Source: Pyrinomonadaceae bacterium (GTDB lineage Bacteria; Acidobacteriota; Blastocatellia; Pyrinomonadales; Pyrinomonadaceae). Taken from it: a stretch of DNA of 5,362 nucleotides. Made by a program: the position numbers and the translations under genes. The stretch's first letter is position 1, and every line of letters begins with the position of its first letter. Under the pieces are notes generated by a model. It did not search any database. It was not told the DNA's origin and saw nothing but the letters and a program-made list of their open reading frames with translations. Where the stretch lies: NCBI GenBank assembly GCA_014379795.1, contig JACMLC010000024.1, positions 1 through 5,362 on the forward strand, written 5' to 3'. Positions 1-5,338 of the stretch are shown here, in pieces.

Positions 1-145
1 CCAGCCCGACCAGAATTGTCTGCCCGCCGGCATGCGCCAAGCCCGCGCCCCCCGGCAAAATGCGCTCGATTAAAACTTCAAGTGTGGGCTTTGCTTCGCT
101 TGGCGAACTGCGCTGTTCCACACGCCTGCGAGATTGCTTTCTCAT
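1..145 (-). CDS. Class I SAM-dependent RNA methyltransferase, TrmA/RlmD type, N-terminal fragment
   Basis: The gene starts at an ATG (143-145) and runs off the low-coordinate edge after 48 codons. The first 20 or so residues are basic and low in complexity (MRKQSRRRVEQRSS). Residues 21-48 (TLEVLIERILPGGAGLAHAG, then GQTILVGL) match the opening strands of the TRAM RNA-binding domain that precedes the methyltransferase domain in TrmA, RlmD (RumA) and RlmC: a valine-rich strand, a 'PGGxGLA' turn, then a strand ending near 'V.G'. Family knowledge says such enzymes make 5-methyluridine in tRNA or 23S rRNA using S-adenosylmethionine. The catalytic domain and any Fe-S cysteines lie outside the window, so the RNA target cannot be assigned and no symbol is given. 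The gene begins 7 bp after the stop of the preceding gene, so co-transcription and perhaps translational coupling are likely. No Shine-Dalgarno sequence is visible; the ATG is preceded by an A-run. Confidence 0.72.
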   Translation of the reverse strand, partial: MRKQSRRRVEQRSSPSEAKPTLEVLIERILPGGAGLAHAGGQTILVGL

Positions 146-152
146 TTTTTGA

Positions 153-896
153 TTACAGGTAAAAGAGGCTGAGACGCGGCATGCTTTTCTGTTCACGCAA
201 CCGCTTGAGCAACAGGTTATCAAATGTTTGCCTGTAGGTAGCTGCCTCCATCCGGCTGCGATAAGATTCAAGCTGCGCTTCGGTTTCCTTGCGCGCAGCA
301 GAAAGCTCTTCGGGAGAGAGACTGGCAAGCAGAGCTTCATCCAGCATTTTTTCGAGCTTCGCCAGCGACTCTTCGAGCCTTTCGGCGTCGGGACGCGCAG
401 CCCCTGCGAAATCTTTTTCGAGCTTTCCGAGGCGCGACGCGGCGCGCGTGAGCGTCTCGCAAAAATCGTCCGAGCCGGTTCTTTGCCGCTCAACGCAAAT
501 CCGTTCGAGAGCGTCGCGCGCCTGTGCCAAATGCTCTTCAATCACCACGCGCGAAAACGGCAGGCGTGCCTCATCCTCTTTAGCATCCTTCTCAACAGTA
601 AAATCTCCGTTCCCTTCTTCCGCTCCCACTGCGCCGACCTGCGATTCGAGCCATTCTTCATACTGCGCTTCGACCTCTTCATGGCAGTACATCAAAGTTT
701 TGACGCTGCGCTTACGCGGCTTCGCCTCATGCGAATCGAACGCGCGCTCGATGCCGCGCAAAGCGATATGCAGCGGCACGCCGGACGCTTTCCAGCTCTC
801 TATCAAAGCCCAGTCCATCGGGCTTAGCAACAGATGCTTGCCGCGCCTGCGAATGAACGTGTCTTCGATTTCGGTGAAATAGTTAAAGTAGTTCAA
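153..896 (-). CDS. Uncharacterised protein with conserved N-terminal domain and coiled-coil C-terminus
   Basis: I do not recognise a named family and assign no function. From a TTG start at 894-896 the product has 247 residues, beginning NYFNYFTEIEDTFIRRRGKH. The first 80 residues look like a compact conserved domain: aromatic-rich start, 'EIE', 'RRGK', 'LSPMDWALIESW', 'GVPLHIALRGIERAF'. Then come a charged linker (about 90-115), a helical stretch, and a strongly helical Glu/Lys/Leu-rich segment (about 160-235) that looks like coiled coil. The C-terminus is basic and hydrophobic (KSMPRLSLFYL). There is no signal peptide or membrane segment, so it is probably cytoplasmic. There is no usable ATG: the first Met (PMDW) would cut into the domain. 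In-frame TTG codons occur at 896 and 917, the latter inside the heptamer repeat and adding only GLGTWDL. I chose 896 because the domain starts there. I have an impression of similar acidobacterial hypothetical proteins, which is unverified. Confidence 0.8.
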   Translation of the reverse strand: MNYFNYFTEIEDTFIRRRGKHLLLSPMDWALIESWKASGVPLHIALRGIERAFDSHEAKPRKRSVKTLMYCHEEVEAQYEEWLESQVGAVGAEEGNGDFTVEKDAKEDEARLPFSRVVIEEHLAQARDALERICVERQRTGSDDFCETLTRAASRLGKLEKDFAGAARPDAERLEESLAKLEKMLDEALLASLSPEELSAARKETEAQLESYRSRMEAATYRQTFDNLLLKRLREQKSMPRLSLFYL

Positions 897-989
897 GTCC
901 CAAGTCCCAAGTCCCAAGTCTCAAGTTTAAAGCTCCAGCGACAGTATAAATGATCTATGACTTAGGGCTTGGGACTTGGGACTTGGGAC
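894..989. repeat. Inverted pair of tandem heptamers (CAAGTCC / GGACTTG), element A
   Basis: The left arm is CAAGTCC three times (894-914) followed by two decayed copies (CAAGTCT, CAAGTTT, to 928). The right arm (959-989) is the inverted form, GACTTGG repeats with decayed inner copies. Positions 897-918 are a perfect 22-bp reverse complement of 968-989, leaving a 49-nt AT-rich spacer. Decay is on the spacer side in both arms. The element fills the gap between coaX and the next gene, encodes the last residues of CoaX, and abuts the TTG start of the downstream gene. Confidence 0.93.
922..936 (-). promoter_or_regulatory. SD-like GGAG with a TTG at ideal spacing, out of frame
   Basis: On the minus strand GGAG (933-936) is followed by 8 nt and then TTG (922-924). 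This is the best ribosome-binding geometry near any start in the window. That TTG is 28 nt (four heptamers) upstream of the in-frame TTG at 896, so it is in the wrong frame for the uncharacterised gene and ends after 13 codons. Losing one 7-nt unit would bring it into frame. It may be chance. Confidence 0.25.
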
Positions 990-1752
990 GTTTTGTTCTT
1001 TCGTAAATTATCCTCATGCCTTCAAGCGTGAGCGTGTCGTCAACCGTTTGAATCAATTCCGAGCCGGTGGCGATGAGCGGCGCGAGGCCGCCCGTGGCGA
1101 TGACGTGCGGCTCGCCGTTTAGCTCAGCCAGCATCCGCTTCAGGATGCCGTCAACCAGCCCTGCGTAACCGTAATAAAGTCCAGACTGCATGGAACCGAC
1201 GGTTGAAGTGCCTATGACGGTCGCGGGGCGTTTGATCTCGACGCGCGGCAGACGCGCTGCGCGTTCAAAGAGCGCGTCCGCAGAGATGTTGATGCCGGGA
1301 GTGATGACTCCGCCCAGATATTCGCCGCGCTCGTTGATGGCGTCAAAGGTCATCGCCGTCCCGAAATCCACGATGATGCACGGCGCGCCGTACTTGTGTA
1401 TAGCAGCCACCGCATCAACAATCCTGTCCGCGCCGACATCCGAAGGCGGGTCGTAAAGCACAGGCACGCCCGTCTCTGTCGTGTGGTCTATAAAGAGCGG
1501 CGTGCGATTGAAATAAACTTCGGCCATGCGCTTGAGCGCAAAGTTGAGCGGCGGCACGACCGAAGCGATGCAGACGCCCGTGATGGCTTGAAAATCAATT
1601 CCCGCCAGCGAGAAAAGATTTCGCGCATGCACGCCGTACTCGTCCGTCGTCCGCGCACGCGCGCTCGTCAAGCGCCAGTGGTTGACCAGCCGCTCGCCCT
1701 CGTACACGCCGAGCGAAGTATTCGTGTTGCCGACATCAATGACTAGAAGCAT
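955..1752 (-). CDS. coaX: Type III pantothenate kinase
   Basis: This cytoplasmic enzyme phosphorylates pantothenate with ATP, the first committed step of coenzyme A synthesis. The 265-residue product opens with the ASKHA-fold phosphate motif DVGNTN (6-11). It has the family signature PPSDVGADRIVDA (102-114), whose Asp109 is the expected catalytic base; the second phosphate motif DFGTAMTFDAI (129-139), whose Asp129 is expected at the monovalent-cation site; GGVITPGINISADALF (147-162); and near the C-terminus VIATGGLAPLI. Length matches the usual 250-265. Known family traits are K+ or NH4+ dependence and lack of CoA feedback inhibition. The start is ATG 1750-1752, directly before the conserved first strand. 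No Shine-Dalgarno is visible because the upstream bases are the pyrimidine-rich side of element B. The tail RPKSQVPSPKS (255-265) is mostly translation of heptamer element A and is probably not part of the fold. In many bacteria coaX directly follows birA; here a glycosyltransferase gene lies between them. Confidence 0.96.
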   Translation of the reverse strand: MLLVIDVGNTNTSLGVYEGERLVNHWRLTSARARTTDEYGVHARNLFSLAGIDFQAITGVCIASVVPPLNFALKRMAEVYFNRTPLFIDHTTETGVPVLYDPPSDVGADRIVDAVAAIHKYGAPCIIVDFGTAMTFDAINERGEYLGGVITPGINISADALFERAARLPRVEIKRPATVIGTSTVGSMQSGLYYGYAGLVDGILKRMLAELNGEPHVIATGGLAPLIATGSELIQTVDDTLTLEGMRIIYERTKRPKSQVPSPKS

Positions 1753-1758
1753 GGCTTT

Positions 1759-1882
1759 GGAAGGATGAAGGATGAAGGATGAAGGATGAAAGGCATGCTA
1801 TTCAAGCTTGAGTCGCTCATCTTCCATAGCTTTTCCTTCATCCTTCCGCCTTCATCCTTCATCCTTGCTTTTCATCCTTTCC
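1759..1882. repeat. Inverted pair of tandem heptamers (AAGGATG / CATCCTT), element B
   Basis: The left arm has four perfect AAGGATG copies (1761-1788) plus flanking GG and AAAGG. The right arm (1835-1882) has the inverted unit in two broken blocks, 1835-1847 and 1849-1866, followed by a degenerate copy to 1882. The 18 bases at 1849-1866 can pair in more than one register with the left arm, and 1835-1847 pairs exactly with 1759-1771. The spacer (about 1794-1834) is unrelated sequence. The right arm overlaps the 3' end of the glycosyltransferase gene and supplies its TGA stop. Confidence 0.9.
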
Positions 1883-3150
1883 TCTATGGCCTCGCAAGCC
1901 GTGCGCGCTCCGTTCTCGCTCCGAATCTTTGCTCCGACCTCTGCGGCGCGCTGTGCGTAAGCTGGATTCTCTAACAACTCTTTCAATTCGCGGACGACGC
2001 GCGCTCGCTTGTAGCTGTTGCGCGTGAGCGTGCGCCCGACGCCGAGGCGTGCGATGCGCGCGGCGTTATCGGGCTGGTCGTGATTATAAGGCATCACGAG
2101 TTGCGGGCGTCCGGCGCGGAGGGCTTGCGCGGTCGTGCTGACGCCGCCCTGATGAACGATGACGCTGGCGCGCGGCAACACTTCGCCATACGGCGCATAA
2201 TCAAACGCGACGATGCCTTCGGGCAAAGGCTCTCGCGGCATGTTGCGCGCATCGCCGATGAGCAGCACGGCGCGCTCGCCCAACTCTCTGGCAGCGGCAA
2301 TGCTCTCATGAAAAAAATCACCCGCGACAAAGACCGCGGACGATCCCAAAGTGAAGACGATGGGCGGCTTTCCCGCATCCAAGAATTTCAAAAGCTCAGG
2401 CGAGATGGGCGTCTCGTCCTTCTTGTCATAAAAAGCGAAACCCGTCACGACAGTCTGCGGCGGCCAGTCGGGTTGTTTTGCTCCTAACACTTCGGAGAAC
2501 AAAGCGAGGACGAGCGCGGGCGAATGCTGTCCGTCGAACAGAGGATGTGCGCCCCTCGGCAAGCCAAGCTCCCCTCGCAGTTTGTAGACAGGCTCCATCC
2601 ATGAGTTCGTCCATTTCCTGACCACTGATAGAAACGCTCGATTAACTCTGACTCCGGCAGCCCGCAAGAGCGGAGCAATCCATGGCGCGTTCGGCGGAAC
2701 CAGTGGGTCATGCGCAGACCACAGAGAAACAGGAGCCAGCACGGACGAAACCCAGGGCATCCCTGTTTGTTGCGCTACTATCGTCGCAGAAAAAGTAATG
2801 ACATGCGTGACGAGCAAATCCGCTCCCACCACTGCCTGCATCAAATCATCGTAAGCGTCTCGCAGGTGGGGCGCAATCATCTCTTTGAACAGAAACTCCG
2901 CGCCCGATTGCGGGTTCATAATCTTTCGCAGCAGCTCTTCCGTTGCGGGGTCTTCAGGCCCCTGTATGTCCGGGCGCACGCTGTGAAACTCGATTCCAGC
3001 GCCTTCGATCTTCTCACGATAAATCTCGCTGGTCGCAATCACAGCCGTGTGCCCGCGCGCGTTCAATTCCAGCGCGAGAGCCATATACGGATGCACGTCG
3101 CCGAACGAGCCAAAAGTCGTCAACACAATCCGCTTGCCTGTTCGATTCAT
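1852..3150 (-). CDS. GT1-type (UGT/MGT-like) glycosyltransferase
   Basis: The 432-residue protein has the two-domain GT-B layout of nucleotide-sugar glycosyltransferases acting on lipids, sterols or natural products. The N-terminal acceptor domain begins with strand KRIVLTTFGSFGDVHPYMAL (6-25); the GDVHP loop holds the candidate catalytic base (Asp18 or His20). A linker around 225-255 leads to the donor domain: PPIVFTLGSSAVF (262-274), then VIVHQGGVSTTAQALRAGRP (330-349) and MPYNHDQPDNAARI (353-366). These correspond to the donor-sugar signature, with His333-Gln-Gly-Gly and Asp358-Gln359 expected to contact the nucleotide sugar. It has no signal peptide or clear membrane helix, so it is likely cytosolic or membrane-peripheral. 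Acceptor and sugar cannot be read from sequence; RhlB-like and sterol-glucosyltransferase-like enzymes share these motifs. The start is ATG 3148-3150, with no Shine-Dalgarno. The tail ERMKSKDEG ends at a TGA within element B. The gene splits the common birA-coaX pair. Confidence 0.9.
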   Translation of the reverse strand: MNRTGKRIVLTTFGSFGDVHPYMALALELNARGHTAVIATSEIYREKIEGAGIEFHSVRPDIQGPEDPATEELLRKIMNPQSGAEFLFKEMIAPHLRDAYDDLMQAVVGADLLVTHVITFSATIVAQQTGMPWVSSVLAPVSLWSAHDPLVPPNAPWIAPLLRAAGVRVNRAFLSVVRKWTNSWMEPVYKLRGELGLPRGAHPLFDGQHSPALVLALFSEVLGAKQPDWPPQTVVTGFAFYDKKDETPISPELLKFLDAGKPPIVFTLGSSAVFVAGDFFHESIAAARELGERAVLLIGDARNMPREPLPEGIVAFDYAPYGEVLPRASVIVHQGGVSTTAQALRAGRPQLVMPYNHDQPDNAARIARLGVGRTLTRNSYKRARVVRELKELLENPAYAQRAAEVGAKIRSENGARTACEAIEERMKSKDEG

Positions 3151-3181
3151 CTACTAAACATTAGAACGAGAATTAAAAATC

Positions 3182-3284
3182 AGCCACAGAGACACAGAGA
3201 CACGGAGCAAGACAAAAGCAATAGAACCATGTAAACCTTATTTTAGCTTTTTCTATATCTCTGTGTCTCTGTGTCTCTGTGGCT
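3182..3284. repeat. Inverted pair of tandem octamers (CACAGAGA / TCTCTGTG), element C
   Basis: The left arm (3182-3207) reads AGCC followed by CACAGAGA-type units with period 8. The right arm (3259-3284) is its reverse complement, ending in GGCT. The outer 22 bp (3182-3203 with 3263-3284) match perfectly; one G-T position then precedes three further pairs. The 51-nt spacer is AT-rich and not repetitive. On the minus strand the second arm is followed after 2-4 nt by ATTTTTAATT, which could give weak terminator activity after birA. The right edge (TAGCC on the minus strand) supplies the birA stop codon. Confidence 0.94.
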
Positions 3285-4044
3285 ATTCTTTGACGGGTCG
3301 CAGAGCCGTGACATCTCCGGCGCGCACCAGCCTGATTTCGCCCGCGTCCGTTTCTACACGCAAAGCGCCGTCGCTCGCAAGCCCGCGCGTCGTGCCCGTG
3401 AGGGTCTCATTTTCCAGAGCCACGCGCACGCGCATTCCAACGGCATAGCTTGAGCGGCGAGACCATTCTCTCAACAATTCTTCCGCGCCCGTCGCTTGAT
3501 GCAAAGCATCGTAATGCTGCGCGATTGAGCTTGTCAGAGAGCGCAGCAACGCTTCCAAATCCGGCGCGCTTCCCAGTTCTTCTTCAACCGATGTAGCAAC
3601 GTCTCGCAGCTCAGGTGGAAACGCGCCCCGCTTCAAATTAATCCCGATGCCGACGACCGCCCCGCGCCCAAGCTCTGTCTCCACAGTCTCCGCCAGAATG
3701 CCGCAAACTTTCCGCCCGCCTGCATAAATATCATTAGGCCACTTGATGTCCGTCTCAAGCCCGCACGTCTCTGAGAGAGCATCCGCGACCGCGAGCGCAG
3801 CCATTAAAGTTATCAGCGGCCACGCGCGAGTCTCCACACGCGGGCGCAGCACGATGCTGAAGTATAGCCCTGCGTCCGCCTGCGACACCCACACACGCGC
3901 TCTGCGACCGCGCCCCTCTGTCTGCTCGCGCGCCACGATGCACAGTCCTTCGGGTACGCCGAGCGCAGCCTGCCGCGCAGCCTCAGTGTTGGTCGAAGGC
4001 AACGAATCGTATCTCTGTATTACGATATGCGGTCTCTGGCTCAT
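3283..4044 (-). CDS. birA: Biotin--[acetyl-CoA-carboxylase] ligase, class I (no DNA-binding domain)
   Basis: This cytoplasmic enzyme makes biotinyl-5'-AMP from biotin and ATP and transfers biotin to a lysine of carboxylase carrier proteins such as AccB. The 253-residue protein shows the ordered family motifs: STNTEA (17-22), GRGRRAR biotinyl-adenylate loop (44-50), AGLYFSIVLRP (58-68), KWPNDI with the key lysine (101-106), KVCGILAE (112-119) and GIGIN (132-136). A C-terminal SH3-like domain follows (about 203-250). The catalytic domain begins almost at residue 1, so the N-terminal helix-turn-helix of E. coli BirA is absent. It should therefore be a plain ligase, not a biotin-operon repressor. 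The adenylate loop has Ala49 where E. coli has Gly in GRGRRGR, a mild variation. The start is ATG 4042-4044, and no Shine-Dalgarno is seen. The TAG stop (3283-3285) lies at the edge of element C. Confidence 0.95.
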   Translation of the reverse strand: MSQRPHIVIQRYDSLPSTNTEAARQAALGVPEGLCIVAREQTEGRGRRARVWVSQADAGLYFSIVLRPRVETRAWPLITLMAALAVADALSETCGLETDIKWPNDIYAGGRKVCGILAETVETELGRGAVVGIGINLKRGAFPPELRDVATSVEEELGSAPDLEALLRSLTSSIAQHYDALHQATGAEELLREWSRRSSYAVGMRVRVALENETLTGTTRGLASDGALRVETDAGEIRLVRAGDVTALRPVKE

Positions 4045-4052
4045 CTAATAAT

Positions 4053-4155
4053 TAGCCACAGAGGACACAGAGAGCACAGAGGAATCTCAAAATACTAGCA
4101 ATCTCAAATTTGAAGTCTTCTTTAACCTCTGTGTCCTCTGTGTCCTCTGTGGCTA
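4053..4155. repeat. Inverted pair of tandem nonamers (CACAGAGGA / TCCTCTGTG), element D
   Basis: The left arm (4053-4082) starts TAGC and continues with CACAGAGGA-type units, the middle one disturbed. The right arm (4126-4155) is its reverse complement: 20 outer bases pair perfectly, two positions are swapped (AG against GA), then eight more pair, giving 28 of 30. The spacer (4083-4125) is AT-rich. It fills the gap between the phosphotransferase stop (4159) and the birA start (4044). Its outer ends (TAGCCACAGAG) match those of element C. Confidence 0.94.
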
Positions 4156-4158
4156 GAG

Positions 4159-5250
4159 TTAAATATTTGAATGCCTGCTCAGCTCATGCGCGGCGCGTGC
4201 GAGATTAAGCACGCGGCGGTCAAAGCTCTTGAAACGCTCGTCGCGCGTCTGCCCGCGCGCAAAGCGAAAGTAAATCTGTTGCAGTATGACCGCGACTTTG
4301 AAGAGAGCGAACGTCTCATAAAATTTTATATGCGAAAGATCGCGCCCCGTTTTTTGTGCGTATCGCTCAATAATTTCCCCGCGCGTCATCCACCCTTCAC
4401 CGTGCGTGACGGCGCTCAAAGATTCCCCCGAATTTTCCTCTTCATCCTTCAATGTCCAGTAGCAGATGAACAGGCCGACATCAATGAGCGGGTCGCCGAC
4501 CGTGCACATCTCCCAGTCAAGCACGGCCACCACACGCGCCGGGTCTTCGCGCTCAAGCATCACGTTATCCAGTTTAAAGTCATTATGCACGAGCGTAGCA
4601 GCCGTTACATCCGTCTCAACGGGAATTCTCTCGTTGAGCCAGCGCGAGACGGCTTCCATCTCAGGAACTTCGCTCGTCTTAGAGCGTTGCCAGCGTTCCG
4701 TCCAGCCGCGCACCTGCCGCGCGACGAATCCAAGCGGTTTGCCTATCTGCACGATGCCCGTCGCATGTATGTCAACCGCATGCAGCGCGACCAGCGTATC
4801 CACGACCGATTCGCTGACGCGCCTTCGCATGTTCACATCATCGCCGATTTCCGGCGGCACTCGATGACGCACGATCAAGCCCCGCTTACGCTCCATCAAA
4901 TAAAACGGCGCGCCGACCACGCTTGCGTCTTCGCAAAGCAGAACGGGTTTCGGTGCGAGCGGAAAAGACGGATGCACTGCATTCAAGAGCTTATACTCGC
5001 GCGGCATGTCGTGCGCGGTCGGCGCGACCGGCCCCATGGGAGGCCGCCGCAAGACAAATTCATCTCCATTAAAACGAATCAGGTAAGTCAGGTTTGAATG
5101 CCCGCCCGGAAATTGCCGCACTTCAAGCCGCGATTTAGCATCGCCTTCATCATTCGTCGCAGAACTTGGCAGAGCCGCGCGCAAATATGCGCTGAGCGCA
5201 TCAAGGTCTAGCTCTTCACTTGGCCTGACTTGTGCTGTCTCGCTGCTCAT
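4159..5250 (-). CDS. APH/ACAD10-11-like phosphotransferase family protein
   Basis: The 363-residue protein has a kinase-like fold of the aminoglycoside-phosphotransferase superfamily, closest in motif wording to the kinase domain of ACAD10/ACAD11. Visible motifs are FPGGHSNLTYLIRF (47-60, nucleotide loop); EFVLRRPPMGP (64-74), with Arg where many kinases have the ATP-binding Lys, as I recall being common in this subgroup; catalytic loop LVHNDFKLDNVML (220-232), with Asp224 the expected base and Asn229 a metal ligand; and VLDWEMCTVGDPLIDVG (243-259), with Asp245 the metal-binding Asp. The substrate is not readable. Mammalian ACAD10/11 are reported to act on 4-hydroxyacyl-CoAs, and bacterial relatives often neighbour acyl-CoA dehydrogenases. 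Antibiotic resistance is not implied. The start is ATG 5248-5250: an in-frame TTG at 5298 would only add translated repeat (LHPTPYPLHPSFK). No Shine-Dalgarno is seen. The stop is TAA, 3 bp from element D. Confidence 0.88.
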   Translation of the reverse strand: MSSETAQVRPSEELDLDALSAYLRAALPSSATNDEGDAKSRLEVRQFPGGHSNLTYLIRFNGDEFVLRRPPMGPVAPTAHDMPREYKLLNAVHPSFPLAPKPVLLCEDASVVGAPFYLMERKRGLIVRHRVPPEIGDDVNMRRRVSESVVDTLVALHAVDIHATGIVQIGKPLGFVARQVRGWTERWQRSKTSEVPEMEAVSRWLNERIPVETDVTAATLVHNDFKLDNVMLEREDPARVVAVLDWEMCTVGDPLIDVGLFICYWTLKDEEENSGESLSAVTHGEGWMTRGEIIERYAQKTGRDLSHIKFYETFALFKVAVILQQIYFRFARGQTRDERFKSFDRRVLNLARAAHELSRHSNI

Positions 5251-5260
5251 CTTAAAGGAA

Positions 5261-5338
5261 GGGTGTAGGGGATAGGGTGTAGGGTGTAGAACAGCCAAAA
5301 TCTTTTCACTACACCCTACACCCTAAACCCTATCCCCT
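5261..5338. repeat. Inverted pair of tandem heptamers (GGGTGTA / TACACCC), element E
   Basis: The left arm (5261-5289) reads GGGTGTA, GGGGATA, GGGTGTA, GGGTGTA, G. The right arm (5308-5338) read on the minus strand is GGGGATA, GGGTTTA, GGGTGTA, GGGTGTA, GTG. Positions 5267-5289 pair with 5316-5338 at 22 of 23 positions, with a 26-nt spacer. The variant unit GGGGATA is present in both arms at the outer side, and the right arm carries one extra inner unit. It lies upstream of the phosphotransferase start. Confidence 0.93.

Noticed and set aside
228..882. Two long plus-strand open frames (228-827 and 289-882) opposite the uncharacterised gene
   Set aside because: Their products are Ser/Arg- or Phe/Arg-rich with no domain pattern, while the minus-strand frame has a coherent domain and coiled coil. 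They are treated as shadows.
943..948. TATACT in the spacer of element A as a -10 promoter box on the minus strand
   Set aside because: No acceptable -35 box lies 16-18 nt upstream (that region is the heptamer arm), so a lone hexamer in AT-rich DNA is not enough.
3182..4155. Insertion sequence with birA as cargo between elements C and D
   Set aside because: No transposase is present, the two elements are each complete inverted pairs, and no matching target duplications are visible at their outer edges.
4171..5097. A 308-codon open frame on the plus strand opposite the phosphotransferase gene
   Set aside because: It is antisense to a gene with clear kinase motifs, and its own translation shows no recognisable domain. 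It is a frame shadow caused by codon composition.
4159..5250. Aminoglycoside resistance gene
   Set aside because: The motif wording fits the ACAD10/11-like branch of the superfamily, and there is no resistance context, so a drug target is not supported.
5251..5298. Extension of the phosphotransferase to a TTG at 5298
   Set aside because: The 16 added residues (LHPTPYPLHPSFK and flanks) are translated heptamer repeat; the ATG at 5250 directly precedes the conserved protein.
894..5338. The repeat arrays as a CRISPR
   Set aside because: The units are 7-9 nt, directly abutting, and arranged as inverted pairs. There are no 25-40 nt repeats with unique spacers and no cas genes.
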